NCBI GenBank assembly: GCA_963716925.1
Contig: CAVQUX010000006.1
Span: forward strand, 1,178,001 to 1,242,000
DNA length: 64,000 nt
Origin: DAISKN01 sp963716925
GTDB taxonomy: Bacteria > Acidobacteriota > Vicinamibacteria > Marinacidobacterales > SMYC01
Direction of reading: 5' to 3'
The stretch's first letter is position 1. The number at the start of each line of letters is the position of its first letter. The position numbers and the translations under genes are program-made. The notes below the pieces were generated by a model that had not been told where the DNA came from, made no database searches, and was given only the letters and a program-made list of their open reading frames with translations. Positions 44,545-53,346 of the stretch are shown here, in pieces.

Positions 44545-45054
44545 TCAGCTCCCCGGGGGTTTGCACGGCGTGGGCCATTTCTCGCAAGGATCCACGACGT
44601 CGGTCCGATGGTACGTCAGGGTGCTCGCTTTCGTGTCGCCGGGTCCCGAAGTCGAGATCTCGACCGTGAGCGTCCGGCCGTCGGCGCTGAGGACGAGCCT
44701 TTCTCTCACCACCGACGGATCTCCCGATGGAGGTACCAGGCGTCCTTCGCTCTCGAGCGCGCGGCCCTCCCACTTCGAGCTCATGGTGATGGTGCTGGTC
44801 TGCGCCACGGGAGTCGAGGTCTTGCCGCCCGGCCGGTAGATCCGTGCGTGGCTCTCGTTGATCTCGCTCTCGACGACGATGGTGCCGTTCGCTGCCTGCG
44901 TGACGTGGAGCCGGTCGGGTGCCCCGGCGCCGATGAGGCCGGGCCAGCCGACCTCCGTAGTGACGCGACTCGTCGCCGCATCGAGCTTCCAGGTTCCGGT
45001 TACGTCCGGCGATGCGCTCTGGGCGAGAAAAAGGAGAATTCCGAAGTGCACCAT
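44545..45054 (-). CDS. Secreted lipocalin-like hypothetical protein
   Basis: A protein of 169 residues with a short signal peptide (MVHFGILLFLAQSASP) and a beta-barrel-like body: DVTGTWKLDAATSRVTTEVG, RLHVTQAANGTIVVESEI, TSTITMSSKWEGRALESEGR and RLVLSADGRTLTVEISTSGP. The GTWKLD opening and alternating strands are typical of small secreted lipocalin-like proteins in Acidobacteriota. Two cysteines lie near the end (DPCEKWPTPCKPP). The ligand is unknown. It starts 2 nt from the upstream PQQ-propeller gene's stop and ends 21 nt before ggt, so the three are likely one operon. Confidence 0.72.
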   Translation of the reverse strand: MVHFGILLFLAQSASPDVTGTWKLDAATSRVTTEVGWPGLIGAGAPDRLHVTQAANGTIVVESEINESHARIYRPGGKTSTPVAQTSTITMSSKWEGRALESEGRLVPPSGDPSVVRERLVLSADGRTLTVEISTSGPGDTKASTLTYHRTDVVDPCEKWPTPCKPPGS

Positions 45055-45056
45055 CG

Positions 45057-46364
45057 CTACCGCGCTCCCAGATCGAGGGCGACGATCTTCTCCCGGTCGC
45101 GCGCATAGAGTGTCGTTCCCACGAGCGTCGGCACCGTCCAGGAGGTCGTGTCGAACAGCTTGGCTTCGGAATGAATGGTGACGCCCTTTCTGGTCACCGT
45201 CGCGAGGGCGAGGTCGCCGTCCTCGTCCAGGAGGATGGTTTTCCCGCCGGCCTGGAGAAGGCTCGCCCGCCCGAAGCCGCGATGCTGCCAGAGGATCTCA
45301 CCGGTCTCGACGTCGAGCGCGGTGAGAAACGCGGGGCCGAAATCGCCCGCAGTTCCGTAGAGGGTGTCGCCGATTCGAAGCGACGTAAGGAACATGAACC
45401 TCGCTCGGGTGTTGTACCAGAGCTCCTCCGGGAACGTTCTGTCCCCCTGCTGCCGGAGCCGGAGCGCGCGGCTTCCCGCCTTGTAGGCCGAGGAAAGAAA
45501 CAGGATGTCGTGGCCGCCCCAGAGAGGCATGCCGCAGTTGAGATCGTTTCCGGGATCGTGGGGATACGACCAGAGAACTCTCCCCGAGGAGGGATCCATC
45601 CCCTGGACGGTTCCCCCTCCGATGACCACCAGCTGCGTCCTCCCCGCGAGCTCGATGAGGATGGGCGCCGCTTCCGACGTCAGGAAGTCGCCGCTCTTCC
45701 AGACCACGGCGCCGTCGCTCTGGCGGAAAGCCATCACCGATTGACCAGGTCCGCCGACGCTGCAGAGGATGTTGTCCTCGAACGCGAGCGGACTGCAGCC
45801 GTAACCCGCTTTCACCACCGGTCGTATGAGGAGCGACGGAGCCCCGAACTCCTTCACCAGGTCGTGCGACCAGACCACCTTTCCCGTGCGCTTGTCGAAA
45901 GCGTGGAGCTCCTTGTTGGTGCCGAACGTGAAGAGGCGATCGCCCACCACGATCGGGGTCGAGTGCGGCCCAGCTCCGAAGTCGAAGTCCGCGTGCTTCG
46001 AGGGGTATCGGTACTCCCAGAGGGTCTCACCGGTTCCGGCGTCGAGGGCGACCACGATCTCTTCCGCTTCCCAGGGGCCTTGCTTGGCCCGGCCGTTTCC
46101 CACGCGGTACATGGTGAAGAGCCGGCCCTCGTCGACGAGGATCGCGGAGTGACCCGTTCCCAGAGGACGGCTCCAGAGGACGGGCGGCCCCGCGTCCGGC
46201 CACTTCTCCGCCAGGCCCGTGGCCTCCACGATGAAGTTGCGATTCGGCCCTCCCCATTGGCGCCAGGCGCCGGAAGGCGGATCGTCGGCCCGGAGACTTC
46301 CGGGCGAAAGCATCACGACGGCTATCGGAATCGACGCCCAGATCCTCCGACGGTCAACCCGCAT
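45057..46364 (-). CDS. PQQ-like beta-propeller repeat protein (exported)
   Basis: A protein of 435 residues with a signal peptide (RIWASIPIAVVMLSPGSLRA) and repeated propeller blades: VVALDAGTGETLWEYRYPS, LHAFDKRTGKVVWSHDLV, SVMAFRQSDGAVVWKSGDF, QGMDPSSGRVLWSYPHDPG and LTALDVETGEILWQHRGFG. The AxDxxTGExxW motif is that of PQQ-binding-like domains, but the catalytic Asp/Glu set of quinoprotein dehydrogenases is not evident, so it may be structural, as in many outrB-type proteins. The opening WRQWGGPNRNF is common in such soil-bacterial proteins. The substrate is unknown. Confidence 0.85.
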   Translation of the reverse strand: MRVDRRRIWASIPIAVVMLSPGSLRADDPPSGAWRQWGGPNRNFIVEATGLAEKWPDAGPPVLWSRPLGTGHSAILVDEGRLFTMYRVGNGRAKQGPWEAEEIVVALDAGTGETLWEYRYPSKHADFDFGAGPHSTPIVVGDRLFTFGTNKELHAFDKRTGKVVWSHDLVKEFGAPSLLIRPVVKAGYGCSPLAFEDNILCSVGGPGQSVMAFRQSDGAVVWKSGDFLTSEAAPILIELAGRTQLVVIGGGTVQGMDPSSGRVLWSYPHDPGNDLNCGMPLWGGHDILFLSSAYKAGSRALRLRQQGDRTFPEELWYNTRARFMFLTSLRIGDTLYGTAGDFGPAFLTALDVETGEILWQHRGFGRASLLQAGGKTILLDEDGDLALATVTRKGVTIHSEAKLFDTTSWTVPTLVGTTLYARDREKIVALDLGAR

Positions 46365-46425
46365 GGCTCACCTCGCGGCCTATTACAGCACGAGAGCCTC
46401 TTCGCGGATAGAGTCGGCGGTGAGC

Positions 46426-46794
46426 TCAGGTGTGCGTCACCATCAGCACGAACCCGTCCGGGTCGGTGACGCGAAACTCGCCGTGGGGCGCGTAGAAAGG
46501 GTATTGAATCTCCCCTACCGTCACGCCCTCTTCTTCGAGAGCGGAGCGAAACGCGGGAACGTCAGCGCAATAGATATAGAAGAGCACCGCCTGCCGCGAC
46601 GCGTCCACCGGCTCATCGGACCGGGTCACCATCAGGTGCGCTCCGCCCGCCTGCAGCCAGGCCCATGAGAACTCGCTCCGTCCGTCGGGGACGAAGGTAT
46701 TCCTGACGGTGAAGCCGAGCTTCTGGTAGAACTCGATCGACCGTGGCACGCTCTTGACGTGGGCCATGGGAACGAGCGCGCTCAGGTGCATCAC
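46426..46794 (-). CDS. Glyoxalase/VOC-superfamily protein
   Basis: A vicinal-oxygen-chelate protein of 122 residues: ALVPMAHVKSVPRSIEFYQK (first beta-alpha-beta unit), LGFTVRNTFVPDGRSEFSWA, GGAHLMVTRSD, then the second unit with YIYCADVPAFRSALEEEGV and FRVTDPDGFVLMVTHT. Family members include glyoxalase I, dioxygenases and bleomycin-binding proteins. The DPDG turn followed by V-L-M lacks the usual metal-ligand Glu at the end of the last strand, so a catalytic role is uncertain. It lies 7 nt from the CRTAC1-type gene's stop and may share its transcript. Confidence 0.85.
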   Translation of the reverse strand: MMHLSALVPMAHVKSVPRSIEFYQKLGFTVRNTFVPDGRSEFSWAWLQAGGAHLMVTRSDEPVDASRQAVLFYIYCADVPAFRSALEEEGVTVGEIQYPFYAPHGEFRVTDPDGFVLMVTHT

Positions 46795-46801
46795 GGCTAA
46801 T

Positions 46802-48430
46802 CTAACGCGTCTCTTCCACCAGGTGAATCCGGCCGGCCTCCGGGCCGGGGACCGCCTGGTTCTTCCCGCTCGGCCACAGGATCTCGACCCTGTCGACCGT
46901 CGAGGACTTCCCGAGACCGAAGACGACGGGAAGCTGGCTCTGTGAGAGATACCCGCTCGCGCTCTTCACCGTCGAGGTCTGTGTCTTCCCTCCGGCGGTG
47001 ACGCGGATTCTTGCGCCGATCCCGTCGCGGTTGCTCGCCGTGCCCTTCAATCGGAATCCGACCCACGAGGCGGGCGTCTGAAGGTCGTTGCGATACAGGT
47101 AGGCCTTGCCGCCGTTCGTCGTCACCAGGAGATCGAGGTCTCCGTCGGAGTCGATGTCGCCGTGAGCCGCTCCCCGGGCGACGACCGGTCGCGCGAGCTC
47201 GGAGCCCACCTCCTTCACCACGTCCCGGAATCGGCCCTGTCCCAGGTTTCGGAAGAGGTGCGGCGGCTGGGCGTAGGTGACCCGCTGCTGCACCGCCTGA
47301 ATGTCGTTCTCGACGTGCCCGTTCGCGACGAAGATGTCCAGAAGACCGTCGAGGTCGAAGTCGAAGAAGAAGGCGCCGAAGGCGAGCGTGAGGAGGCTCG
47401 CGCGCCCCACCTCCGAGACCGGCGCCTGGTCGATGAAGAACCCGCGCCCCTCGTTGTGGTAGAGGGAGATCATCTCGTTCGAGAAGTTTCCGATGACCAG
47501 GCTCGGGCGTCCGCTTCCATCGTAATCGCCGGCGTCGATTCCCATGGCGCCCCGCGCGACCCCGCTCTCGGAGAACGCGATGCCGGCGAGAACCCCGACG
47601 TCGCTGAACGTGCCGTTGCCGCCGTTCTTGTAGAGGTTGTTCGGCTGCGTGTCGTTCGCGATCGCCAGGTCCAGGTGCCCGTCCTCGTCGAAATCGAGGA
47701 CTGCCACGCCGAGACCCTTGCCGCGGGGGTTCTGCAGTCCCGCCTCGCGCGTGACGTCCGTGAACTTCCCCTTTCCGTCGTTTCGGTAGAGGACGGGACT
47801 CGCGCCGTCGTAGGACTCGGGAGTGCAGTAGGACTTGGTCTTGCCGTCGAGCGAGCAGTAGATGTCCTTCTCCCGGGACCACTGGACGTAGTTCAGGAGG
47901 AAGAGGTCGAGGTCGGAGTCCCTGTCGTAATCGAGCCAGGTGGCGCTCGAGCCGAAGCCCTGGTCGCCGACTCCCGCCTCCGCCGTGACGTCGGTGAATT
48001 TGCCGTACCCGTCGTTGCGGAAGAGCACGTTGGGCCCGAGCGCGGTGAGGTAGACGTCTGCGTCCCCGTCAGCATCGTAATCGGAGGTGGCGACCCCCAT
48101 ACCGTAGATCGACCGGTCGAAGCCGGAGCCCTTGGTAACGTCCTCGAACGTACCGTTTCCGCGGTTGCGGTAGAGCGCCGCCGTGGCGGAACGGCCGGCG
48201 GGCGAGCCCGGCCAGCTCGTCGAGTTGACGAGGAGGATGTCCTGATCTCCGTCGGAGTCGAAATCGAAGAACGCGCAGCCGCTCCCCATCGTCTCCGGCA
48301 GATACTTCTTTCCGAAAGCGCCGTTGACGTGTTGGAACCGGATCCCCGCCGCGTCGGTGACGTCGACGTATCGCGCCGCCGGAGGCGCATCCTCCGCGGC
48401 CAGAGCGAGCACGAGGAGCGAAAAGCTCAT
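46802..48430 (-). CDS. CRTAC1/FG-GAP repeat protein with UnbV-ASPIC domain
   Basis: A 542-residue exported protein (signal peptide MSFSLLVLALAAED) made of VCBS/FG-GAP propeller repeats with calcium-binding loops: FFDFDSDGDQDILLVNS, TSDYDADGDADVYLTAL, WLDYDRDSDLDLFLLNYV, VLDFDEDGHLDLAIANDTQP and GDIDSDGDLDLLVTTNGG. The C-terminus carries the ASPIC/UnbV segment (NRDGIGARIRVTAGGKTQTS, FGLGKSSTVDRVEILWPSGK). Such proteins are found on the outer surface of many Acidobacteriota and often sit beside TPR or cytochrome proteins. The ATG overlaps the stop of the multiheme gene (ATGA), implying coupled expression. Confidence 0.9.
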   Translation of the reverse strand: MSFSLLVLALAAEDAPPAARYVDVTDAAGIRFQHVNGAFGKKYLPETMGSGCAFFDFDSDGDQDILLVNSTSWPGSPAGRSATAALYRNRGNGTFEDVTKGSGFDRSIYGMGVATSDYDADGDADVYLTALGPNVLFRNDGYGKFTDVTAEAGVGDQGFGSSATWLDYDRDSDLDLFLLNYVQWSREKDIYCSLDGKTKSYCTPESYDGASPVLYRNDGKGKFTDVTREAGLQNPRGKGLGVAVLDFDEDGHLDLAIANDTQPNNLYKNGGNGTFSDVGVLAGIAFSESGVARGAMGIDAGDYDGSGRPSLVIGNFSNEMISLYHNEGRGFFIDQAPVSEVGRASLLTLAFGAFFFDFDLDGLLDIFVANGHVENDIQAVQQRVTYAQPPHLFRNLGQGRFRDVVKEVGSELARPVVARGAAHGDIDSDGDLDLLVTTNGGKAYLYRNDLQTPASWVGFRLKGTASNRDGIGARIRVTAGGKTQTSTVKSASGYLSQSQLPVVFGLGKSSTVDRVEILWPSGKNQAVPGPEAGRIHLVEETR

Positions 48431-51240
48431 GGCTCACCTTCCGTCGCCGCGGAGGTCGGGTAGCTCGCGGGGAGCGGAGCCTCACCCCCGTGAGAATTCC
48501 GGTGCTCGTGGATGGCGAGTCTCTCGTTGTTGTCCGCGGGATGGAGCCGCCGGTAGTCGCCGGTGAGGAACTGCGCCGACTCGTCGGCCTTGAACCGGAG
48601 ATAGAGCTTCCGGTGAACCTCCGCATTCTCCATGTCGCCCAGACCCTGGTACGCGAGCATGAGGTTGTAGTGCGCTTCGAGGTCCTCGGGATCGATCTCG
48701 AGGGTCTTCGAAAGCTCGGCCACCGCCTCCTGAAACTCGCGCTTCAGGAAGTGGACACGCCCAATCTGGTTCCGCACCACGCGGTCGCGCGGGTAGCTCC
48801 GGGCGGCGCGCTTCAAGCTCTCGATCGCCTCGTCGTAGAGCCCCTGGGTCTTCTGCGTCAGTCCGTAGAAGTAATGGGCCTTGGCGAGATCCGGCGAGAG
48901 AGCGAGCGCTTTGCCGAGCATCTCCTGGGCACCCTCGGGATCCCCTTCCTGCACCCGCACCCGGGCGACGTTCACGAAGCCGTCGGCGTAGCTCGGGTCG
49001 ATCTCGGTGACCCGCGTGAACGCCCGCTCGGCGCCGCGAAGGTCCCCCTGGAGCAGGAGACCGATGCCGTAGTCGTTCCACCGGAGTGCTCCGACTCTCT
49101 TCTCGGACGGCACGTCTTCGGGAACCTGGACCGGCGCCTCGGCGACAGGGAGAGTCACCTCCGCTTGCGCCACCGTCACGATGGGAACGTCGGGGATCTC
49201 CTTCAGCGCTCCCGAGACTTTGCTGGTGTCGCCGGTGAACAGCCAGCGTCCGTCGTCGTGGTCCTTGGTGGTCTCGAACGGTCCCTGCGAAGGATCGCGA
49301 ACACCCGCGTAGGCCCACTGCGTGTTCCACCAGGCGAACTTCCGGTAGTTGAGCTTCGCCTTGAGCGTCACCTTCTCGCCGGCATCCTCGGGCACGTTGA
49401 GACGGAACCGCACGGTGTTGGCCGCGCCCGGAGGGATGAGGCTGACATAGAGGACCGAACGGGTCGACCAGGCGTTGCGCTTGTTGATCCTGTTCCCTCT
49501 TCCGTCGAGCTGGAACGATTGATAGAAATGAGCGGCGGGCTCGACCGGCCCCTTTCCGTCCTCCTCGACGAACCCGTTCCAGAAGAGCACGCGCCCGCGG
49601 TCGTCGACCGCCTGGAGCTCGAGCCAGACGTCGAAGGCATCGACGGTTCCGCCGGGGAAGAAATGTCCCACGTTGCGGGTGCGCACCACGGCGTCGACCC
49701 GGACGGATTCGCCTCGCACCAGTGCGACGCCCTCGCGGTTCAAGGGCGCGGTCACGATCTCTTCCGCCGCCGGGGCTCCGATGCGCGTCGGAAGGGAGAG
49801 CTCCGACTCCTCGCCGACGGCGAAGGTGCTGGCGATGCGGCGCTCGCCCGAGGCCGGCATCTCCATCCCTTCCGGGAGCTCCCCTCCGCGGACGAGCGCG
49901 AAGAGGTCCACCGTCACCTGCCCCGCCTTGAGGAAGTCGACGATGGCCTGGAGCTGCTTGTCGTCTCGATTGGCGGTGGGAAGCGCGGTGTTCGCGGCGG
50001 GAAAACGGTGCGAGCGGATCATGCCGCCGTCGTTTCCCGGATCGTGCGAGGCCACCTGAGGCATGTGGCAGTCCTTGCAGCTCATCGCCTGGGCCGGGTA
50101 GTAGAACGAGCGCGCCCCCTGGCCGGAAACGCCGCTCGCCTGCCAGTTGTCGTACTCGTTGAAGCCCCGAATCCAGCGATAGCTGTTCACGGGCACGTCG
50201 AGGTGGACCTTGTGGCAGCTCGAGCAGAAGGCGGAGCTGTCGCCCTGGTGGAGCGGCTTCAGGAACGTCCGTCGATGGGGCTCGGGGTCGAGCTTCAGGA
50301 GAAAATCGTGGACCGCGGTGATGATCGGATTGTCGCTCGTCGCGAGGTCGTGGAGCGGCGGGTACTCGATGGTGAACCCGCCCTGGCCCATGGTGTCCTT
50401 CACGTCCACGATCGCGTGGCAGGACACGCAGCCGAGACCGACTTGCGCTTCGGGCTTGTCGATCACTTCCGCGATGGGCCGATCCATGAGCCCGGTGAAG
50501 AGGAGCGCGTGATCGTGGCAGCCGGCGCACCATTTGGAGGAAGTGACTCCGGCGACGCTCTGCATGTACTCGATGGACTTCCGGTACCACTGGTTGTTGA
50601 ACGACGCGAAGTGATGAGCGGACGAGTTCCACTCCTGGTAGATGTCCACGTGGCAGCCCGACTTCCCGCAGGTCTCGGACTCCATGAAGAACTTGCTCTG
50701 GGGAACGAGCTTTCCGTCGACGGTGCGGGTCGATGAGGGGAAGAATGGACCCTGGGCGCCTCCCATCGCCTCGGCCGCCATCTCTTTGGGCGGGAGGCTC
50801 TGATTCACCTCGTGGACGGCCGGCCTCTCCAGAAGCGTCTTCCCCAACGGAAAAGCGATCGAGGCGGCGACGAGGTAAGTGACCGCCTTCCGTCCGAAGG
50901 CAGCGGCGAAGACCGCGGCCCCGAGGACGCCCGCGGCGACGTGGGCCACGAGCACCGGCCGCATCGCCGCGAGGTTTCCCTCGAAGACCAGGTAGAGCCC
51001 GGTGAGGGCGCAGGCGCCGAGAACGACCGCGGGCCCCATCCACGAGGCCTTCGCTCCCCGGAGATATCGAAGGAGAGGAATCGCCGCGACCAGGAGCAGG
51101 GCGCCCAGGACCACGTGGAGCAGGAGATTCCCGAAATAAAAAAGCGTCGGATTGGCGTATGCGGCCAGGTAACTGCTGTTCAGAAGGAGCAACAGGAACC
51201 CCGCGAGGAGCCAGTTTCTCCAGTTGGTATTCGCTCGCAT
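48427..51240 (-). CDS. Membrane-anchored multiheme cytochrome c with C-terminal TPR domain
   Basis: A 937-residue protein. Four hydrophobic helices lie at residues ~10-135. Five c-haem motifs follow: a CX4CH (CGKSGCH, 191-197), CAGCH (238-242), CVSCH (271-275), CSSCH (339-343) and CKDCH (388-392). A beta-rich middle region (~430-640) leads to TPR repeats from about 690 (DYGIGLLLQGDLRGAERAFT, GKALALSPDLAKAHYFYGLT, ELSKTLEIDPEDLEAHYNLM). The order resembles cytochrome c554/nitrite-reductase-like electron carriers fused to TPRs. ATG 51240 was preferred to an upstream TTG. It overlaps the CRTAC1 gene by 4 nt and is divergent from the hydroxyproline operon (56-nt gap). Confidence 0.88.
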   Translation of the reverse strand: MRANTNWRNWLLAGFLLLLLNSSYLAAYANPTLFYFGNLLLHVVLGALLLVAAIPLLRYLRGAKASWMGPAVVLGACALTGLYLVFEGNLAAMRPVLVAHVAAGVLGAAVFAAAFGRKAVTYLVAASIAFPLGKTLLERPAVHEVNQSLPPKEMAAEAMGGAQGPFFPSSTRTVDGKLVPQSKFFMESETCGKSGCHVDIYQEWNSSAHHFASFNNQWYRKSIEYMQSVAGVTSSKWCAGCHDHALLFTGLMDRPIAEVIDKPEAQVGLGCVSCHAIVDVKDTMGQGGFTIEYPPLHDLATSDNPIITAVHDFLLKLDPEPHRRTFLKPLHQGDSSAFCSSCHKVHLDVPVNSYRWIRGFNEYDNWQASGVSGQGARSFYYPAQAMSCKDCHMPQVASHDPGNDGGMIRSHRFPAANTALPTANRDDKQLQAIVDFLKAGQVTVDLFALVRGGELPEGMEMPASGERRIASTFAVGEESELSLPTRIGAPAAEEIVTAPLNREGVALVRGESVRVDAVVRTRNVGHFFPGGTVDAFDVWLELQAVDDRGRVLFWNGFVEEDGKGPVEPAAHFYQSFQLDGRGNRINKRNAWSTRSVLYVSLIPPGAANTVRFRLNVPEDAGEKVTLKAKLNYRKFAWWNTQWAYAGVRDPSQGPFETTKDHDDGRWLFTGDTSKVSGALKEIPDVPIVTVAQAEVTLPVAEAPVQVPEDVPSEKRVGALRWNDYGIGLLLQGDLRGAERAFTRVTEIDPSYADGFVNVARVRVQEGDPEGAQEMLGKALALSPDLAKAHYFYGLTQKTQGLYDEAIESLKRAARSYPRDRVVRNQIGRVHFLKREFQEAVAELSKTLEIDPEDLEAHYNLMLAYQGLGDMENAEVHRKLYLRFKADESAQFLTGDYRRLHPADNNERLAIHEHRNSHGGEAPLPASYPTSAATEGEP

Positions 51241-51296
51241 GGGCTCTAGCTTAGTCAAATTTCCCGGCTCCTGCGAACTGTCGTAGTATCGTCGTG

Positions 51297-52274
51297 ATGG
51301 CGCTGATCTTGAAGGAGAGCGAGGTCCGGAGCCTCCTCACCATGAACGAGGGAATCCGCATCGTCGAGGAGGGCTTCGCCCAGTATGCGCGGGGCCGGAC
51401 GACCCTGGCGCCGCGTCTGGTCATGAAACTCACGGGAGACGCGGGTACTTTTCGAATCATGGCCGCGATCGTTCCCGACATGGGAGGATTCGGCCTCAAG
51501 ACCCTGACGGGAACTCCGGGAAAACGAAACCCCGAGAGCACCTACTTCGCCCTGCTCTACTTCGACGTCGCCACCGGGGCTCTCCTCGCCGTGATCCCCG
51601 CGACCCACATCACCGGGATCCGCACCGGAGCGGCGAGCGGGGTCGCCACCAAGTACCTCGCCCGCGAGGACGCGAGAACCGTCGGTCTCTTCGGCGCCGG
51701 TTTTCAGGGGCGCAATCAGGTAGCCGCGATCCGCGAGGTACGGCCGATCGAGCGGTTGAAGATTTTCGACGTCGCGGAGGCCCCCGCGCGGGCGCTCGCG
51801 AAGGAGCTCGAAGCGGATGGGCTGAAGGCGATCGTCGCCGCGAGCCCTGAGGAGGCGGTGCGGGGAAGCGACATCATCGCTTCGGCGACCACGGCCTCGG
51901 AGCCCCCGATCCGAGGCGAGTGGCTCGAGCCGGGAACCCACGTGAACGCCGTCGGGGCCAACGCGCCGACGAAACGCGAGGTCGACGCCGGGACCTTCGC
52001 CCGCGCCCGCGTCGTCGTCGACTTCGAAGAGCAGGTGCTCCAGGAGGCGGGAGACCTGATGGCGGCCATCGAATCCGGGAGCTTCGCGAGGGACCGCATC
52101 CACGCGGAGCTCGGGGACGTCGTGATCGGAAAGAAGAAAGGCCGCGAGAGCCGGGAGCAGGTGACGCTCTTCAAGTCGGTGGGAGTCGCCATCGAAGACG
52201 TCGCCGTCGCCGCCTGGGTGTACCAGGAAGCGAAGAGGAGAGGTCTGGGTACGGATTTGAACCTGCAGGAGTGA
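51297..52274 (+). CDS. Ornithine cyclodeaminase/mu-crystallin family reductase (copy 2), probable delta1-pyrroline-2-carboxylate reductase
   Basis: A 325-residue NAD(P)-dependent enzyme: MALILKESEVRSLLTMNEGI, RIMAAIVPDMGGFGLKTLTG, HITGIRTGAASGVATKYLA, the Rossmann motif LFGAGFQGRNQVAAI, and GTHVNAVGANAPTKREVDAG. It is the first gene of a three-gene operon with a proline-racemase-family enzyme and aconitase X. In characterised bacteria this trio degrades trans- and cis-3-hydroxyproline, with the OCD-type enzyme reducing the resulting delta1-pyrroline-2-carboxylate to L-proline. The assignment rests on this context. It is clearly different in sequence from the paralogue at 27979-28971. Confidence 0.85.
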   Translation: MALILKESEVRSLLTMNEGIRIVEEGFAQYARGRTTLAPRLVMKLTGDAGTFRIMAAIVPDMGGFGLKTLTGTPGKRNPESTYFALLYFDVATGALLAVIPATHITGIRTGAASGVATKYLAREDARTVGLFGAGFQGRNQVAAIREVRPIERLKIFDVAEAPARALAKELEADGLKAIVAASPEEAVRGSDIIASATTASEPPIRGEWLEPGTHVNAVGANAPTKREVDAGTFARARVVVDFEEQVLQEAGDLMAAIESGSFARDRIHAELGDVVIGKKKGRESREQVTLFKSVGVAIEDVAVAAWVYQEAKRRGLGTDLNLQE

Positions 52275-52278
52275 CGCG

Positions 52279-53346
52279 ATGCGCATCTCGAGCATGTTGA
52301 CGGCGGTCGACCTCCACGCCTGCGGCGAGCCGGGCCGGGTCATCGTCGGGGGAGTCCTCGACGTTCCCGGAAAGACGATGTTCGAGAAGATGCGCTACCT
52401 CGCCGTCGAGGCCGACGATCTGAGGAAGCGCATGCTGCGAGAGCCGCGGGGCTACCCGGCGGCGAACTGCAACCTCATCCTTCCTGCGACCCACCCGGAG
52501 GCCGACGCCGGCTTCATCATCATGGAGCAGGTCGAGTATCCGCCGATGTCGGGCACGAACACCATCTGCGTCGTGACGACGCTCATCGAAACGGGAATGG
52601 TGAAGGTCACTGAGCCCGTGACCGAGCTCACCCTCGAGGCCCCGGCGGGGCTCGTCCAGGTGCGCGCCGAGGTCGGGAACGGGAAGGTCAGGAACGTCAC
52701 CTTCGAGAACGTCCCCGCCTTCGCCGTCTACCTCGATACTCCGATCGAGGTCCCGAAGCTCGGGACGGTCACGGTGGACGTGGCCTACGGAGGCATGTTC
52801 TACGTGATCGCGGAAGCGCCTCCGCTCGGCCTCGAGCTCCTGCCTTCGAACGCGCGGGAGATCGTGCGCGTCGGGGAGATGATCAAGAAAGCGGCGCAGG
52901 AGCAGCTCGACGTGGTCCATCCCGAGAACCCCGAGATCCGCGGGGTCACCATCGCCGAGCTGACCGGACCCCCGACTCATCCCGACGCCGCCGCGAAGAA
53001 CACCGTTGTCGTCTCGACCGGGAACCTCGACTGGGATCGGCCGGAGACCTGGACCGGCGCCGTGGATCGCTCTCCCTGCGGGACCGGGACCTGCGCTCGC
53101 ATGGCCGCGCTCCATGCGAAAGGAAAGCTTCCCCTCCACCAGGACTTCGTTCACGAAGGCATTCTGGGAACCCTCTTCACCGGAAGGTTGATCGAGGAGA
53201 CCACGATCGCCGGCCGTCCCGCCGTCGTTCCCACGCTCACCGGCCGCGCCTGGATCACGGGATTCGCGCAGTACGTGGTCGACGCCGAGGACCCGTTCCC
53301 GAACGGATTCACCGTGGGCGACATCTGGGGAAAGATCGTCGATTGA
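52279..53346 (+). CDS. Proline racemase-superfamily enzyme, probable trans-3-hydroxyproline dehydratase or 4-hydroxyproline epimerase
   Basis: A 355-residue two-domain enzyme. The first catalytic position is Ser91 (PPMSGTNT, where proline racemase has MCGH) and the second is Cys267 (DRSPCGTGTCARM). A Ser/Cys dyad excludes ordinary Cys/Cys proline racemase and occurs in hydroxyproline epimerases and 3-hydroxyproline dehydratases. Other family blocks are TAVDLHACGEPGRVI, GTLFTGRLIEETTIAGRPAV and ITGFAQYVVDAEDPFPNGF. It follows the OCD gene by 4 nt and overlaps the aconitase X start, so a dehydratase is the more likely role. The His after MSG is replaced by Thr. Confidence 0.87.
   Translation: MRISSMLTAVDLHACGEPGRVIVGGVLDVPGKTMFEKMRYLAVEADDLRKRMLREPRGYPAANCNLILPATHPEADAGFIIMEQVEYPPMSGTNTICVVTTLIETGMVKVTEPVTELTLEAPAGLVQVRAEVGNGKVRNVTFENVPAFAVYLDTPIEVPKLGTVTVDVAYGGMFYVIAEAPPLGLELLPSNAREIVRVGEMIKKAAQEQLDVVHPENPEIRGVTIAELTGPPTHPDAAAKNTVVVSTGNLDWDRPETWTGAVDRSPCGTGTCARMAALHAKGKLPLHQDFVHEGILGTLFTGRLIEETTIAGRPAVVPTLTGRAWITGFAQYVVDAEDPFPNGFTVGDIWGKIVD

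Noticed and set aside
48490..50736. Long plus-strand open frame (748 codons) opposite the multiheme cytochrome
   Set aside because: Antisense shadow; the opposite strand carries five haem motifs and TPRs in one frame.
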